Part shown: positions 17,695 through 26,778 of the stretch, in pieces | Layout: every line of letters starts with the position of its first letter | Position numbering within the stretch: position 1 is the first letter of the stretch | Assembly (NCBI RefSeq): GCF_003259435.1 | Contig: NZ_QLMA01000004.1 | Location: 496,001 to 560,000, forward strand | Reading direction: 5' to 3' | DNA length: 64,000 nucleotides | Source: Chitinophaga dinghuensis | GTDB taxonomy: Bacteria; Bacteroidota; Bacteroidia; Chitinophagales; Chitinophagaceae | Position numbers and translations under genes: made by a program | The notes under the pieces: generated by a model | What the model saw: the letters and a program-made list of their open reading frames with translations, nothing else | The model's database searches: none | What the model was told of the DNA's origin: nothing

Positions 17695-18717
17695 TTAGAT
17701 GCTCCAGGTTTGAACACCATTATTGGTAAAATGATAACGTTTAACATCTCCGCCGAATTTACCTAAAGCGTCGACTACTGCGAAGCGGGTATTTTTCGGG
17801 CAATAGAAGATCATAAAGCCGCCACCGCCTGCACCGGAAATTTTTCCACCACTGGCGCCGGCTTTGCGGGCTGCTTCGTAGATCTCATCCAGTTGAGGAT
17901 TGGAGATGCCTTTAGCCATTTTTTTCTTGTATTGGAAGCCATAGTCCAGGATTTCCCCGATTTTATCGATGGAACCGCGGAGCAGCGCTTCTTTCATCAT
18001 CACAGATTGCTCTTTGAGATGATGCATGGCATCAATGGAATCGTCTTTCTTTTCGTTTACATTTTTCTGTTGTTCAGATATAATGCTGGAGGAGAGGCGA
18101 CTGGTAGACGTATAGAACAGGACCAGGTTATTTTCCAGTTCGTGGAGATACATGTCTTTGATCCGGAGGGGATTCACGATTACTTTATCGCCGGCATAGA
18201 ATTCCATGAAGTTTACGCCGCCAAAGGTGGCTGCGTACTGGTCTTGTTTACCGCCGGCTTGTTTCAGGTCTTCTCTTTCTATGGAGTAGGCCAGATGAGC
18301 CATGTCATATTCGCCGAGGGGGAGCTTCAGCCATTCCGCGAAGGCGCCGAGTACGGCCACTACCAGTGTAGAGGAGGTACCAAGACCGGAGCCAGGAGGG
18401 GCATCCACATAGGTGGTCAGTCTGAACCCTGAAGGCAGCTGGCCATAGTCTTTATACAAGCGGTTTACCACTCCTTTGAGGATATCCAGCTGACCATCGA
18501 GGGGCAGGGGATATACGGCATCATAGGAGAGGGATTCTCTTCTGTCTGCAGATTCAAAAATCACTTTATTCTCTGTCAGCGGTTCGATGGAAGCGCGGGC
18601 ATATAGAGAAATGGTGGCATTGAGGATAGCGCCGCCGTATAAGTCGGAATAAGGACTTACGTCGGTGCCGCCACCGGCAAGGCCTATACGTAGAGGAGCT
18701 TTACTTCTGTAAATCAC
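17695..18717 (-). CDS. hddA: D-glycero-alpha-D-manno-heptose 7-phosphate kinase, GHMP family
   Basis: A 340-residue GHMP kinase. Motif 1 is PLRIGLAGGGTDVSPY, the phosphate-binding motif 2 is DAPPGSGLGTSSTLVVA, and the C-terminal motif 3 is SGAGGGGFMIFYC. The AGGGTD start is typical of the HddA/FKP-like sugar kinases that phosphorylate the anomeric position. Next to gmhA, gmhB and hddC it is expected to make heptose 1,7-bisphosphate. A fucokinase- or galactokinase-like role is less likely given the neighbours. Confidence 0.85.
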   Translation of the reverse strand: MIYRSKAPLRIGLAGGGTDVSPYSDLYGGAILNATISLYARASIEPLTENKVIFESADRRESLSYDAVYPLPLDGQLDILKGVVNRLYKDYGQLPSGFRLTTYVDAPPGSGLGTSSTLVVAVLGAFAEWLKLPLGEYDMAHLAYSIEREDLKQAGGKQDQYAATFGGVNFMEFYAGDKVIVNPLRIKDMYLHELENNLVLFYTSTSRLSSSIISEQQKNVNEKKDDSIDAMHHLKEQSVMMKEALLRGSIDKIGEILDYGFQYKKKMAKGISNPQLDEIYEAARKAGASGGKISGAGGGGFMIFYCPKNTRFAVVDALGKFGGDVKRYHFTNNGVQTWSI

Positions 18718-18740
18718 GCCTTTGTTTTGGTTTAGATATC

Positions 18741-19886
18741 TTAAGAAATGTTGTCGGCTAATTTATGAATTTCTGTGGCCAGGCGATGCCAGGAATACTT
18801 TAATTTTTCCTGTTGCAGGGCTGCTATCATATCGGCTTCGCGGTTATCCACGAAATATTTTTCGATGGCAGTGGCGATGCTTTGCGGATCGGGTTCGCAT
18901 TGGAATCCTACTACGCCGTCTGGAACCATTTCGGTTAATCCGCCTACATTGGTTACCACCATTGGTTTATCAAAGTGATAGGCGATCTGTGAGATACCGC
19001 TCTGAGTAGCGCTTTTATAAGGCTGTACTACTAAGTCGGCCGCACAGAAATAGTTTTTCACCTCATCGTTCGGAATGAATTCGGTATGCATGATGGCGCG
19101 GTCGCCCAGTTGCAATTCCTCCAGGAGTTGCTGATAAGGGGCAGCGTTTTCATAAAATTCACCGGCAACGATGGCGTGTACGTCCAGTTGTTTCATGCGC
19201 TCATCAGCCATGGCTTTGAGGAGCAGATCCAGGCCTTTGTAGGCGCGGATAAGGCCGAAGAACAGGATGTATTTTTTCCCAGGTTGCAGTTTTAAATTGG
19301 CTCTTGCAGCCTCTTTAGAGACGTGTTCCCCATAGTTATCGTAGATAGGATGGGGAATGAGGGAGGCTGGTTTATTGGGCTCAAATACGCGGAGATCGTT
19401 GAGTACAGATTGACTCATGGCGATAAATGCATCCACGGGTTTGAGGAAATATTTGGTGAAGGCAACATCTCCGGGGCGTTTTTCGTGGGGTACCACGTTG
19501 TCCAGTATGGAGATGACCTTGGTATGTTTTTTCTTTTTGCCGAGGCGGAGCAAACTGCCAAAAGCGGGACCCATGATAGGGAGCCAGAATTTAACGAGGA
19601 TGATATCCGGGTTCATTTTGCGGATAGCGCGGCCTGCTTTGAGCCAGTTCAGTGGGTTGACGGAATTGACGAGGCGTTTGATGCGCAGGTGTGCAGGGGC
19701 CGGGTCTGTAGAGTACTGGCTTTTGCCTGGGAAAAGGAACTTCGGGTATTGGACGGTGAAGGTGAATATTTCCACGTCATGGCCTTCCTTTTGCAGTTCT
19801 TCTGCCAGTCTTTCGTTATAAGCAGCCAGCCCACCCCGGAAGGGGTAGGCTGTGCCGATGATTAGTATTTTCTTTCTTTGCGTCAT
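18741..19886 (-). CDS. Glycosyltransferase family 4-type enzyme
   Basis: A 381-residue GT-B fold transferase. The N-terminal domain begins KKILIIGTAYPFRGGLAAYN. The C-terminal nucleotide-sugar domain includes KYILFFGLIRAYKGLDLLL and the family signature PYKSATQSGISQIAYHFDKP. It would transfer a sugar to a cell-surface glycan or lipid carrier; donor and acceptor are unknown. Start and stop codons overlap those of the GT2 gene upstream, so the two are translationally coupled. Their position beside the heptose genes makes heptose transfer a reasonable but unproven idea. Confidence 0.85.
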   Translation of the reverse strand: MTQRKKILIIGTAYPFRGGLAAYNERLAEELQKEGHDVEIFTFTVQYPKFLFPGKSQYSTDPAPAHLRIKRLVNSVNPLNWLKAGRAIRKMNPDIILVKFWLPIMGPAFGSLLRLGKKKKHTKVISILDNVVPHEKRPGDVAFTKYFLKPVDAFIAMSQSVLNDLRVFEPNKPASLIPHPIYDNYGEHVSKEAARANLKLQPGKKYILFFGLIRAYKGLDLLLKAMADERMKQLDVHAIVAGEFYENAAPYQQLLEELQLGDRAIMHTEFIPNDEVKNYFCAADLVVQPYKSATQSGISQIAYHFDKPMVVTNVGGLTEMVPDGVVGFQCEPDPQSIATAIEKYFVDNREADMIAALQQEKLKYSWHRLATEIHKLADNIS

Positions 19887-20839
19887 TAGAGCGTATTGTC
19901 CATTCTTTCTTCAACCAGGTAACTGTTACGTTCGGTGGCATTGCGTGTCACCAGTTCGCCGATGAAACCTGTGAGGAATAATTGAGAACCTATAATCATT
20001 GCCAGCAGTGCCAGGAAGAAGATAGGTCTGTCGGTCATATTGTATTTATCGTAGAAGATTTTCGCTAAGCTGAGATATCCGGCGATTACAAAACCCAACA
20101 GGAAAAAGAGGGAACCTAGTGCGCCGAAAAAGTGCATGGGTCTTTTTCCGAATTTGCCGATAAACATGATGGTAGCGAGGTCGAGGAAGCCGTTGATAAA
20201 GCGTTCCAGGCCAAATTTGCTGGTGCCGTATTTGCGGGCTCTGTGTTCTACTACTTTTTCACCGATGTTACGGAAGCCGTTCCATTTGGCGATGACAGGG
20301 ATATACCGGTGCATTTCGCCGTATACTTCTATGGACTTTACTACCTTCCTGCGATAGGATTTAAGACCGCAGTTCATATCGTGCAGTTTAACGCCGCTCA
20401 TGCGGGTAGTAGTGTAGTTATAGAGTTTGGAGGGCAGGTTTTTGGTAAAAGCGTTATCGTAGCGTTTCTTTTTCCAACCGCTGACGAGGTCGTAACCCTC
20501 TTCGATGATCATGCTATAGAGTTCCGGAATTTCATCCGGGCTATCTTGCAGGTCAGCGTCCATGGTAATGACAACGTCTCCCTGGGCAGCCGCGAAGCCT
20601 TCATTGAGGGCGGCGGATTTGCCATAATTGCGTTGAAATTTGATGCCTTTGATGTGTGGGTTTTCAGTTCCAATCTGTTGAATGACCTGCCAGGAGTTGT
20701 CTGTGCTGCCATCGTCGATCATCCATACTTCATAGGTGAAACGGTGTTCACGCATGACGCGGTCGATCCAGGCGGCCAGCTCTGGCAGTGATTCTTCTTC
20801 GTTTTTTAAAGGAACGATTACGGATATGTTCAAACTCAT
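19886..20839 (-). CDS. Glycosyltransferase family 2 with C-terminal membrane helices (DPM1/GtrB-like)
   Basis: 317 residues. The GT-A domain has SVIVPLKNEEESLPELA, the metal-binding VITMDADLQDSPDEIP and the QRNYGKSAALNEGFA segment. The usual acceptor-side region follows (KYGTSKFGLERFINGF). Two membrane spans close the protein (about 230-255 and 270-295). This architecture is typical of polyprenyl-phosphate mannosyl/glucosyltransferases, which load sugars onto undecaprenyl phosphate for use outside the membrane. The substrate is not evident. It is in the same minus-strand run as the GT4 enzyme. Confidence 0.87.
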   Translation of the reverse strand: MSLNISVIVPLKNEEESLPELAAWIDRVMREHRFTYEVWMIDDGSTDNSWQVIQQIGTENPHIKGIKFQRNYGKSAALNEGFAAAQGDVVITMDADLQDSPDEIPELYSMIIEEGYDLVSGWKKKRYDNAFTKNLPSKLYNYTTTRMSGVKLHDMNCGLKSYRRKVVKSIEVYGEMHRYIPVIAKWNGFRNIGEKVVEHRARKYGTSKFGLERFINGFLDLATIMFIGKFGKRPMHFFGALGSLFFLLGFVIAGYLSLAKIFYDKYNMTDRPIFFLALLAMIIGSQLFLTGFIGELVTRNATERNSYLVEERMDNTL

Positions 20840-20872
20840 TGATAATTTCTCCTTGATAATATTTTCTTAGCG

Positions 20873-21361
20873 CTAGGCTTTTTGTCCTTTAGGCGCTGCA
20901 CCGGCGCCAATCAATGAAGCGATTACGCCTACAATCATGTACGTGAACAGAATACCGCCGATCAAAAATACATAATACATTTTTTGGGTCAGTTGTATGG
21001 CTGTCTGGATCTGATCTTCCGTCATTTTACCGTCTGCTTCCATTTTCTTACGAGCGATTTCAAATGCCTGTTCTTTCATGTCTGGGAAGATCAGCAGCAT
21101 AACAAATGTGAGGACGATAGAGATAACGGTAATAACCGCGGTGGTTTTGAAACCATTGGCGAAGATGCTTCCGAAAGTCTGTCCCGGATTTTTCTTTGCG
21201 AAATCCAGGCAAGACAGAATAACGCCTCCTGCCAAAATAATAATGGTTAACCAGCTGGTCCAGGATTCAGTATTTAATTTTGCAAAATACAATACCAAAC
21301 CCATTACAAACAGGATAAGGGCAGTAACAACGCCGAACGGAATGTGGTTTTTGTTTGACAT
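20873..21361 (-). CDS. DUF4199 integral membrane protein
   Basis: 162 residues with four hydrophobic spans (about 9-27, 36-52, 75-93 and 131-152) and a charged loop between the third and fourth (MKEQAFEIARKKMEADGKM). This layout matches DUF4199 proteins, common in Bacteroidota beside GT2 glycosyltransferases. Function unknown. It lies 33 bp upstream of the GT2 gene and 44 bp downstream of the dihydroorotase-like gene, so it is probably in their operon. Confidence 0.75.
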   Translation of the reverse strand: MSNKNHIPFGVVTALILFVMGLVLYFAKLNTESWTSWLTIIILAGGVILSCLDFAKKNPGQTFGSIFANGFKTTAVITVISIVLTFVMLLIFPDMKEQAFEIARKKMEADGKMTEDQIQTAIQLTQKMYYVFLIGGILFTYMIVGVIASLIGAGAAPKGQKA

Positions 21362-21405
21362 AGCAACAATTTGTTTTTATGGATGTAGGAATATAAGAAC
21401 CAGGT

Positions 21406-22665
21406 TTATTTTGCTACTTGCCCATTATTTACCACAGCTACGGCTCTTCCTTTGAGGGCAGCTCCAATATACGCTGAATTTTTGGACCTGGAAGCAATAT
21501 CTGCTTCGGTGAAAATCCATTCTTCATCTGGGTTGAATACCGTGAGGTTTGCTACAGCGCCTTCCTGGAGGGAAGGTTGTTGCAGGCCGAATATTTTACG
21601 AGGATGGTCTGTCAGCATGGCCAGCAAATGATCCAGTGCGACTTCCGGCAGATGTTTGCGGAGTACGCCGAAGGTGCTTTCCAGGCCAATCATACCATTT
21701 TTTGCATATTCAAACTCCAATACTTTGGCATCCCAGTCCTGTGGCAGGTGATGGGTGGCAAAGCAATCGATAATACCATTTTTTACGGCATCCTGTAATG
21801 CTTTCACATCGTCGGCGCCTCTGAGAGGAGGGTTTACTTTCAGATTGGTGTCGTAGTTGATCAGGCTGGCATCTGTGAGCGACAGGTGATAAGGCGTTAC
21901 AGAGCAGGTTATTTTGATGCCTTGCGCTTTAGCGGCGGCAATCATTTCAACAGATTTGCGGGTAGTAATGCCGGTTATATGGAGATGCGAGTCTGTATAT
22001 TTTGCCAGTTCTATATCGCGTTGTACGATCAGTTCTTCTGCCAGGGCGGGTTTGCCAGGCATACCCAGTTGGGTGGAGTAAATACCTTCGTTCATCAGGC
22101 CATGTGCAGAAACGCTTTGATCATCCGGTAACTGGATCAGGGTACCGTTGAATGCTTTGATGTACTGCAGCGCTTTCAGGAGGAGGCCAGGCGATTGAAT
22201 AGGTTTCCAGCCATCAGAGAAGGCTACTGCGCCAGCTTGTTTCATTTCATACATTTCGGCGAGTCCGGCGCCTTCCAGGTTTTTGGTAGCGGCGCCTATA
22301 GGCAGTACGTTTACCGCACTGTGGCGTGTTTTACTGATGACATATTCTACCTGTGCTTTGGTATGAAGGGCAGGCTGGGTGTTGGGAACAACCATTACGG
22401 TTGTATAACCGCCTTTTGCTGCTGCCTGGACACCGCTGTAAAGGTCTTCTTTATGTTCCTGGCCTGGGTCAGAGAAATGGGAGAAAATATCCATCCATCC
22501 TGCTGAAACATGCAGGTTTTCACCTGAAATAACAGTAGCATGGCTATCTTCCAGGTGGTCCGCCACTTGCTGGATAATGCCGTTATGAATGGAAATGTCT
22601 TTTTGCTGCCCGTGGAAAGGAGAGGAAGGCGCTAAAATTTTGACGTTTTTGAGTAATATGTGCAT
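21406..22665 (-). CDS. Dihydroorotase-like amidohydrolase, probably non-catalytic
   Basis: 419 residues from the ATG at 22665; an upstream ATG at 22701 adds 12 residues with no family match. The whole protein follows class I dihydroorotase (AKGGYTTVMVVPNT, SVTPYHLSLTD, NPPLRG, GMIGLESTFGVL), the enzyme of pyrimidine synthesis. The metal and substrate residues are lost: the DxHxHxR motif reads D59-I-F-S-H63-F-S, the ATDHAPH catalytic Asp is His305 (ATHHLPQ), and the HxxH ligand motif reads HITG at 229-232. It therefore resembles PyrC'-type inactive homologues that structure aspartate transcarbamoylase in some bacteria. Automatic annotation will call it PyrC. Confidence 0.8.
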   Translation of the reverse strand: MHILLKNVKILAPSSPFHGQQKDISIHNGIIQQVADHLEDSHATVISGENLHVSAGWMDIFSHFSDPGQEHKEDLYSGVQAAAKGGYTTVMVVPNTQPALHTKAQVEYVISKTRHSAVNVLPIGAATKNLEGAGLAEMYEMKQAGAVAFSDGWKPIQSPGLLLKALQYIKAFNGTLIQLPDDQSVSAHGLMNEGIYSTQLGMPGKPALAEELIVQRDIELAKYTDSHLHITGITTRKSVEMIAAAKAQGIKITCSVTPYHLSLTDASLINYDTNLKVNPPLRGADDVKALQDAVKNGIIDCFATHHLPQDWDAKVLEFEYAKNGMIGLESTFGVLRKHLPEVALDHLLAMLTDHPRKIFGLQQPSLQEGAVANLTVFNPDEEWIFTEADIASRSKNSAYIGAALKGRAVAVVNNGQVAK

Positions 22666-22827
22666 CTGTAAGTCTGTTCTAATAAATCGAAACCGATCCA
22701 AAAATACCGCAGCAAATGTAGTATAAAACTGTTAATGAAAGAGGGGAGTCCGCACATTTAAGCAGCTTTGTTCAGGTTGGTATGGTTCTTGGAAATGCTG
22801 GGGTAGCAGATCAAAATAACAACAGCG

Positions 22828-23778
22828 ATGGACTATATTCAAAACCTCATCAGCCGGATATGCGACCGATCAGATCAGCTCCAGGAAACTCAGACAATCA
22901 GCTGGCAGGCGCTCCGGGAGGCCGAACAGCTGGCCAATCATGCCTACATTCCCGTCCTGTATCAGTACATTGAACACGAGGACGACAAGGAAAGAAGGAG
23001 AGCAGCTTTGTATATCATAGCGCAGCTGTCCCGCAATACAAATGACCCTGAAGTTATTCGCTTTTTAATCGACCGGCTTAAGATAGAGCAAGATCCGGAT
23101 ATGATTACCGGTATTCAACAGGACCTGGAACGGGGCCTGCCGGTTCCTTCTTACATCAATGTGCAGCCCTTGCTGAATAATACCCTGTCTGCCAATACCA
23201 ATGTACGCAGGTCCGCCCTGCTTGCCCTCAAAGGAACCAAAAATCCTATGGTGGAAGATTGGATATTACAGGTGTTACAACGTACTGTAAACGAATATGA
23301 TATATATTATATTACCGTCTTGTTAAATAAGATTGCCACCCGCAAGAGTCTGGCGGCCTTAAAAAGATTACTGGAGCATCACCGTCATGATGTGAGGAGT
23401 CTGGCATTTGCCACTATTGCCGATATAGAACGGGAGAAAGAGGTATTGTTCTATGCCCGTTGCCTGATGCGTGGGCAATTGAAATTTGAGGCCATGCAGG
23501 CGATTTACAAGTATGCTGATGAAAACGCCATACAGGCGGTAATAAATCGTATCACCGAGTTACTTTCCCGCAAAAGAACGGGTGAAGCGCATCATCTCAA
23601 TAATGACTCGCACAAAACTGGTTTCACAGACCTGATGCTGGGGATGGAGTTCCTTTGGAAATTCCGGGCAGCTAAAGCGGAAGTAAAGAAGACCTTCTCC
23701 TGGATTGCAGAAAAACGGGCCGATTATCTGTTACCGGAAGAACGGGAATGGATACAGCGGAATGGGGCGGTAAGCTGA
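22828..23778 (+). CDS. HEAT-repeat-like alpha-helical protein
   Basis: 316 residues of helical repeats with the HEAT/Armadillo character: ERRRAALYIIAQLSRNTNDP, NVRRSALLALKGTKNP and HDVRSLAFATIADIERE. There is no signal peptide, membrane span or catalytic motif. Such proteins are adaptor scaffolds for protein binding. It starts 163 bp from the divergent dihydroorotase-like gene and ends 57 bp before the dipeptidyl peptidase gene. Its partner is unknown. Confidence 0.65.
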   Translation: MDYIQNLISRICDRSDQLQETQTISWQALREAEQLANHAYIPVLYQYIEHEDDKERRRAALYIIAQLSRNTNDPEVIRFLIDRLKIEQDPDMITGIQQDLERGLPVPSYINVQPLLNNTLSANTNVRRSALLALKGTKNPMVEDWILQVLQRTVNEYDIYYITVLLNKIATRKSLAALKRLLEHHRHDVRSLAFATIADIEREKEVLFYARCLMRGQLKFEAMQAIYKYADENAIQAVINRITELLSRKRTGEAHHLNNDSHKTGFTDLMLGMEFLWKFRAAKAEVKKTFSWIAEKRADYLLPEEREWIQRNGAVS

Positions 23779-23835
23779 TTACACGCGGTAAACAGGCTTC
23801 TTTTGGTTACATTCGCATCCTAAAAAGTTTAAAGG

Positions 23836-25998
23836 ATGAAAAAAGCGTTCCTAGTGCTTTTGACTGGATGTGTGATGAGTGCCTGGCAATATACCTATGC
23901 CCAGCAGCGGATGTACACCATGTCGGAGGCTACCAATGGGCTTCGCATGGAGCTGGCCCCCGAAAAGCTGAAAATGTTTGAATGGATTCCCGGTGAAAAC
24001 GCCTACACAAGAGCTGTCTCAGCAAATGGCTCCACCGCCTGGGTGAAATACAGCGTTCCTTCCATGAAAGCGGATACTTTATTGACGGCCGCTAATCTGA
24101 GTGATCAACTGTTCTCCGGAAATGCGCTTCGCAGCCTGCCAATGCTCAAGTGGATCAATGCTTCCAATGCCTGGTTTGCAATGGGTAACAAGGTATATAC
24201 CGTTTCCCAGAAAGAAGGGAAATGGCAGGGAGCTTCGCTTTGCACACTGCCGGAGGGAGCGGAAAATGTCTCCCTAAACCCTAAAAGCAATCAGATAGCC
24301 TTTACTGTCAACAATAACCTCTTCCTTCGTACTGCCGATGGTCGTACCCTCCCGGTAACAAATGACGCCGATGCGAACATTGTGAACGGAAAGAGCGTAC
24401 ACCGCGATGAATTCGGTATCAGCGGTGGCATATTTTTCTCTCCAAACGGTGACCAGCTGGCCTTCTACCGTATGGATCAACGAATGGTGAATGATTATCC
24501 GGTGGTAGACTGGTCTGTAGTACCAGCAAAAGCCAACCTGATAAAATACCCGATGGCCGGCGGTAAATCTCACGAAGTAACCCTTGGCATCTACCAACCA
24601 ACCACACAAAAAACGATATTTCTGAAAACCGGTCTGCCAGCAGATCATTACCTCACAGGAGTTACCTGGGCGCCGGATCAGCAGTCTGTCTATATTGCCA
24701 TTCTTAATCGCGAGCAAAATCACCTCTGGTTGAATCAGTACAGCACCGCTACCGGCGACCTGGTGAAAACACTTTTTGAAGAAACAGACAGCAAATATGT
24801 GCATCCGGAACATGGGCTGACATTCGTACCTGGTAAAAACGATCAGTTCATCTGGTATTCCGACAGAGATGGTTTCCGTCATCTGTACCTCTACAATACC
24901 AACGGACAATTAATTCGTCAGCTGACAAAAGGCGAGTGGGTAGTGAATGATATCCTGGGCTTCAACTCCGGCACAGGCGAAATCGTGATTACCACCGCGA
25001 AAGAAAGTCCAATGGAGAAACATGCATATGCAGTTTCTCTGAAAAATGCAGCAATGCGTCGACTGGATAATGCAGCGGGATGGCATGAAGCGCAACTAAG
25101 TCATGATGGTAATTACTTGCTGGATGTATACAGCTCAGCTAATGTTCCTGCTGTTTCGCAGGTAGTGGCGGTAAAAGGTAAATGGGCGCAAACGCTGCTG
25201 GAAAGTAAGGATGCACTGAAGGAATTCAAACGTCCTGAAATCCGGAATGTTACCCTGAAAGCAGATGATGGTACGCCATTGTATGGTAAAATAATTCTGC
25301 CGACAGATTTCGATTCTACCCGTAAATATCCGGTGATTGTATATCTCTATAATGGCCCTAACGTACAGCTGATCAAGAATACCTGGCCTGCCAGCGGCAA
25401 TCTGTGGTATGAATATATGGCGCAGCATGGCTATATCGTATTTACGATGGATGGTCGGGGTAGTCTGAACAGAGGAATGGCTTTTGAACAGGCTACTTTC
25501 CGTCAGTTAGGTACTGTGGAGATGAATGACCAGCTGCAGGGCGTGGCCTACCTGAAGTCACTTCCTTATGTAAATGCCGACAAAATGGGCGTACATGGCT
25601 GGAGCTTCGGAGGATTTATGACCACATCGCTGATGTTACGTCATCCGGATGTGTTTAAAGCAGCAGTAGCGGGTGGTCCGGTAATTGACTGGTCTATGTA
25701 TGAAATCATGTATACAGAGCGTTACATGGATACGCCGCAGGAAAATCCGCAGGGATATGCAGATAACAACCTGCTCACTAAAACAAAAAATCTGAAAGGC
25801 CATCTGATGTTGATTCATGGTACCAATGATGATGTGGTAGTATGGCAGCATTCCATTAAGTTCCTGAAATCCTGTGTGGATACGGGTACGCAAGTGGATT
25901 ATTTTGTTTATCCAGGACATTTACATAATGTGTTGGGGAAAGACAGGGTTCATTTGATGCAGAAGATTACAGATTACTTTGATCTTTATCTCAAATAA
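23836..25998 (+). CDS. Secreted S9B dipeptidyl peptidase IV-type serine peptidase
   Basis: 720 residues with an N-terminal signal peptide (MKKAFLVLLTGCVMSA, ending YAQ). The first two thirds form the DPP-IV beta-propeller, with HRDEFGI at the site where DPP-IV holds the acidic pair that grips the substrate N-terminus. The C-terminal alpha/beta hydrolase has the nucleophile S590 in GWSFGG, the Asp in IHGTNDDVV and the His in YPGHLHNV. It is expected to remove X-Pro dipeptides from peptides in the periplasm. The length is normal. A bidirectional terminator follows. Confidence 0.9.
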   Translation: MKKAFLVLLTGCVMSAWQYTYAQQRMYTMSEATNGLRMELAPEKLKMFEWIPGENAYTRAVSANGSTAWVKYSVPSMKADTLLTAANLSDQLFSGNALRSLPMLKWINASNAWFAMGNKVYTVSQKEGKWQGASLCTLPEGAENVSLNPKSNQIAFTVNNNLFLRTADGRTLPVTNDADANIVNGKSVHRDEFGISGGIFFSPNGDQLAFYRMDQRMVNDYPVVDWSVVPAKANLIKYPMAGGKSHEVTLGIYQPTTQKTIFLKTGLPADHYLTGVTWAPDQQSVYIAILNREQNHLWLNQYSTATGDLVKTLFEETDSKYVHPEHGLTFVPGKNDQFIWYSDRDGFRHLYLYNTNGQLIRQLTKGEWVVNDILGFNSGTGEIVITTAKESPMEKHAYAVSLKNAAMRRLDNAAGWHEAQLSHDGNYLLDVYSSANVPAVSQVVAVKGKWAQTLLESKDALKEFKRPEIRNVTLKADDGTPLYGKIILPTDFDSTRKYPVIVYLYNGPNVQLIKNTWPASGNLWYEYMAQHGYIVFTMDGRGSLNRGMAFEQATFRQLGTVEMNDQLQGVAYLKSLPYVNADKMGVHGWSFGGFMTTSLMLRHPDVFKAAVAGGPVIDWSMYEIMYTERYMDTPQENPQGYADNNLLTKTKNLKGHLMLIHGTNDDVVVWQHSIKFLKSCVDTGTQVDYFVYPGHLHNVLGKDRVHLMQKITDYFDLYLK

Positions 25999-26021
25999 AA
26001 TAAATATCAAACAGTCAAATA

Positions 26022-26060
26022 AAAACGGGCGACATCTTAGATGTCGCCCGTTTTTATTTG
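26022..26060. terminator. Bidirectional terminator
   Basis: AAAAACGGGCGACATC pairs with GATGTCGCCCGTTTTT around a very short loop (TTA), giving an A run on one side and a T run on the other. It serves the converging peptidase (ending 25998) and DUF1349 (ending 26077) genes. Confidence 0.85.
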
Positions 26061-26076
26061 CAAGCATATGGCGCGA

Positions 26077-26748
26077 TTACTCGCCGGTATTGCCGTTGGT
26101 AAACCCTTTGGGGGAATACTGGATATCAGAGAATATACTTTCGCAGCTGGCGCCGAGTGGCGACTGGGAAGAGAAGCCCAGTTTGATTTTGCCGCCAGGC
26201 TGGAAATTTACTTGTCGCGCTGCTACCCATGTTTTTCCATCCATAGAATAGAACATACCATAGAAGTTTCCTCTTTTGCTCAGGCGCATCCATACTTCAT
26301 TCGTTGGTGCGACTGCGTTATTGGCGTCGTCTGTGTAGGTGTTGGTAACGCCGGAGCAGACAGACATGGTGCCATAATGACTTTTTTCAAAAAGAAATTT
26401 GATATAATGGGTACTATCTGCATATACGAAAATTGCGCCGCCATCATAGGTATCTTTGAAGCCTACTTTTAGTTTAGCAGTAACGGTGAAGTCTGCGTCT
26501 GGATTGAAAAGCAGGATAGGTGCGGTGGTCATTTTAAAATCTCCGCCACCATAGTGGAAGAAGTCGGTTCCCTTGCCGGCGACAATGCTGATATTATCGT
26601 GTTTAGCTACAGCGTTGGCGGGTTTATTCAGCCAGTAACCAGCGGAGGGAAAGCCTTTCAGGCGAACGGAATCTTCCGTAGCAGCAAAAGAACGGGTAGA
26701 AAAGGCCATACCGAGTAAGGCTAACAGTAAAGCATATACGCTTTTCAT
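26077..26748 (-). CDS. Secreted DUF1349 concanavalin-like protein
   Basis: 223 residues with a signal peptide (MKSVYALLLALLGMAFS to FAA). The mature part has the DUF1349 pattern: GGDFKMTTAPILLFNPDADF, then GAIFVYADSTHYIKFLFEKS and WMRLSKRGNFYGMFYSMDGK. This family has a concanavalin-A-like sandwich fold and often binds or processes glycans. It lies 30 bp downstream of the SGNH esterase gene on the same strand, so the two are probably one transcript under the LacI-type operators. Confidence 0.8.
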   Translation of the reverse strand: MKSVYALLLALLGMAFSTRSFAATEDSVRLKGFPSAGYWLNKPANAVAKHDNISIVAGKGTDFFHYGGGDFKMTTAPILLFNPDADFTVTAKLKVGFKDTYDGGAIFVYADSTHYIKFLFEKSHYGTMSVCSGVTNTYTDDANNAVAPTNEVWMRLSKRGNFYGMFYSMDGKTWVAARQVNFQPGGKIKLGFSSQSPLGASCESIFSDIQYSPKGFTNGNTGE

Positions 26749-26778
26749 TGTGTCGATTTTTGGTTTTATGTAGAGAGA

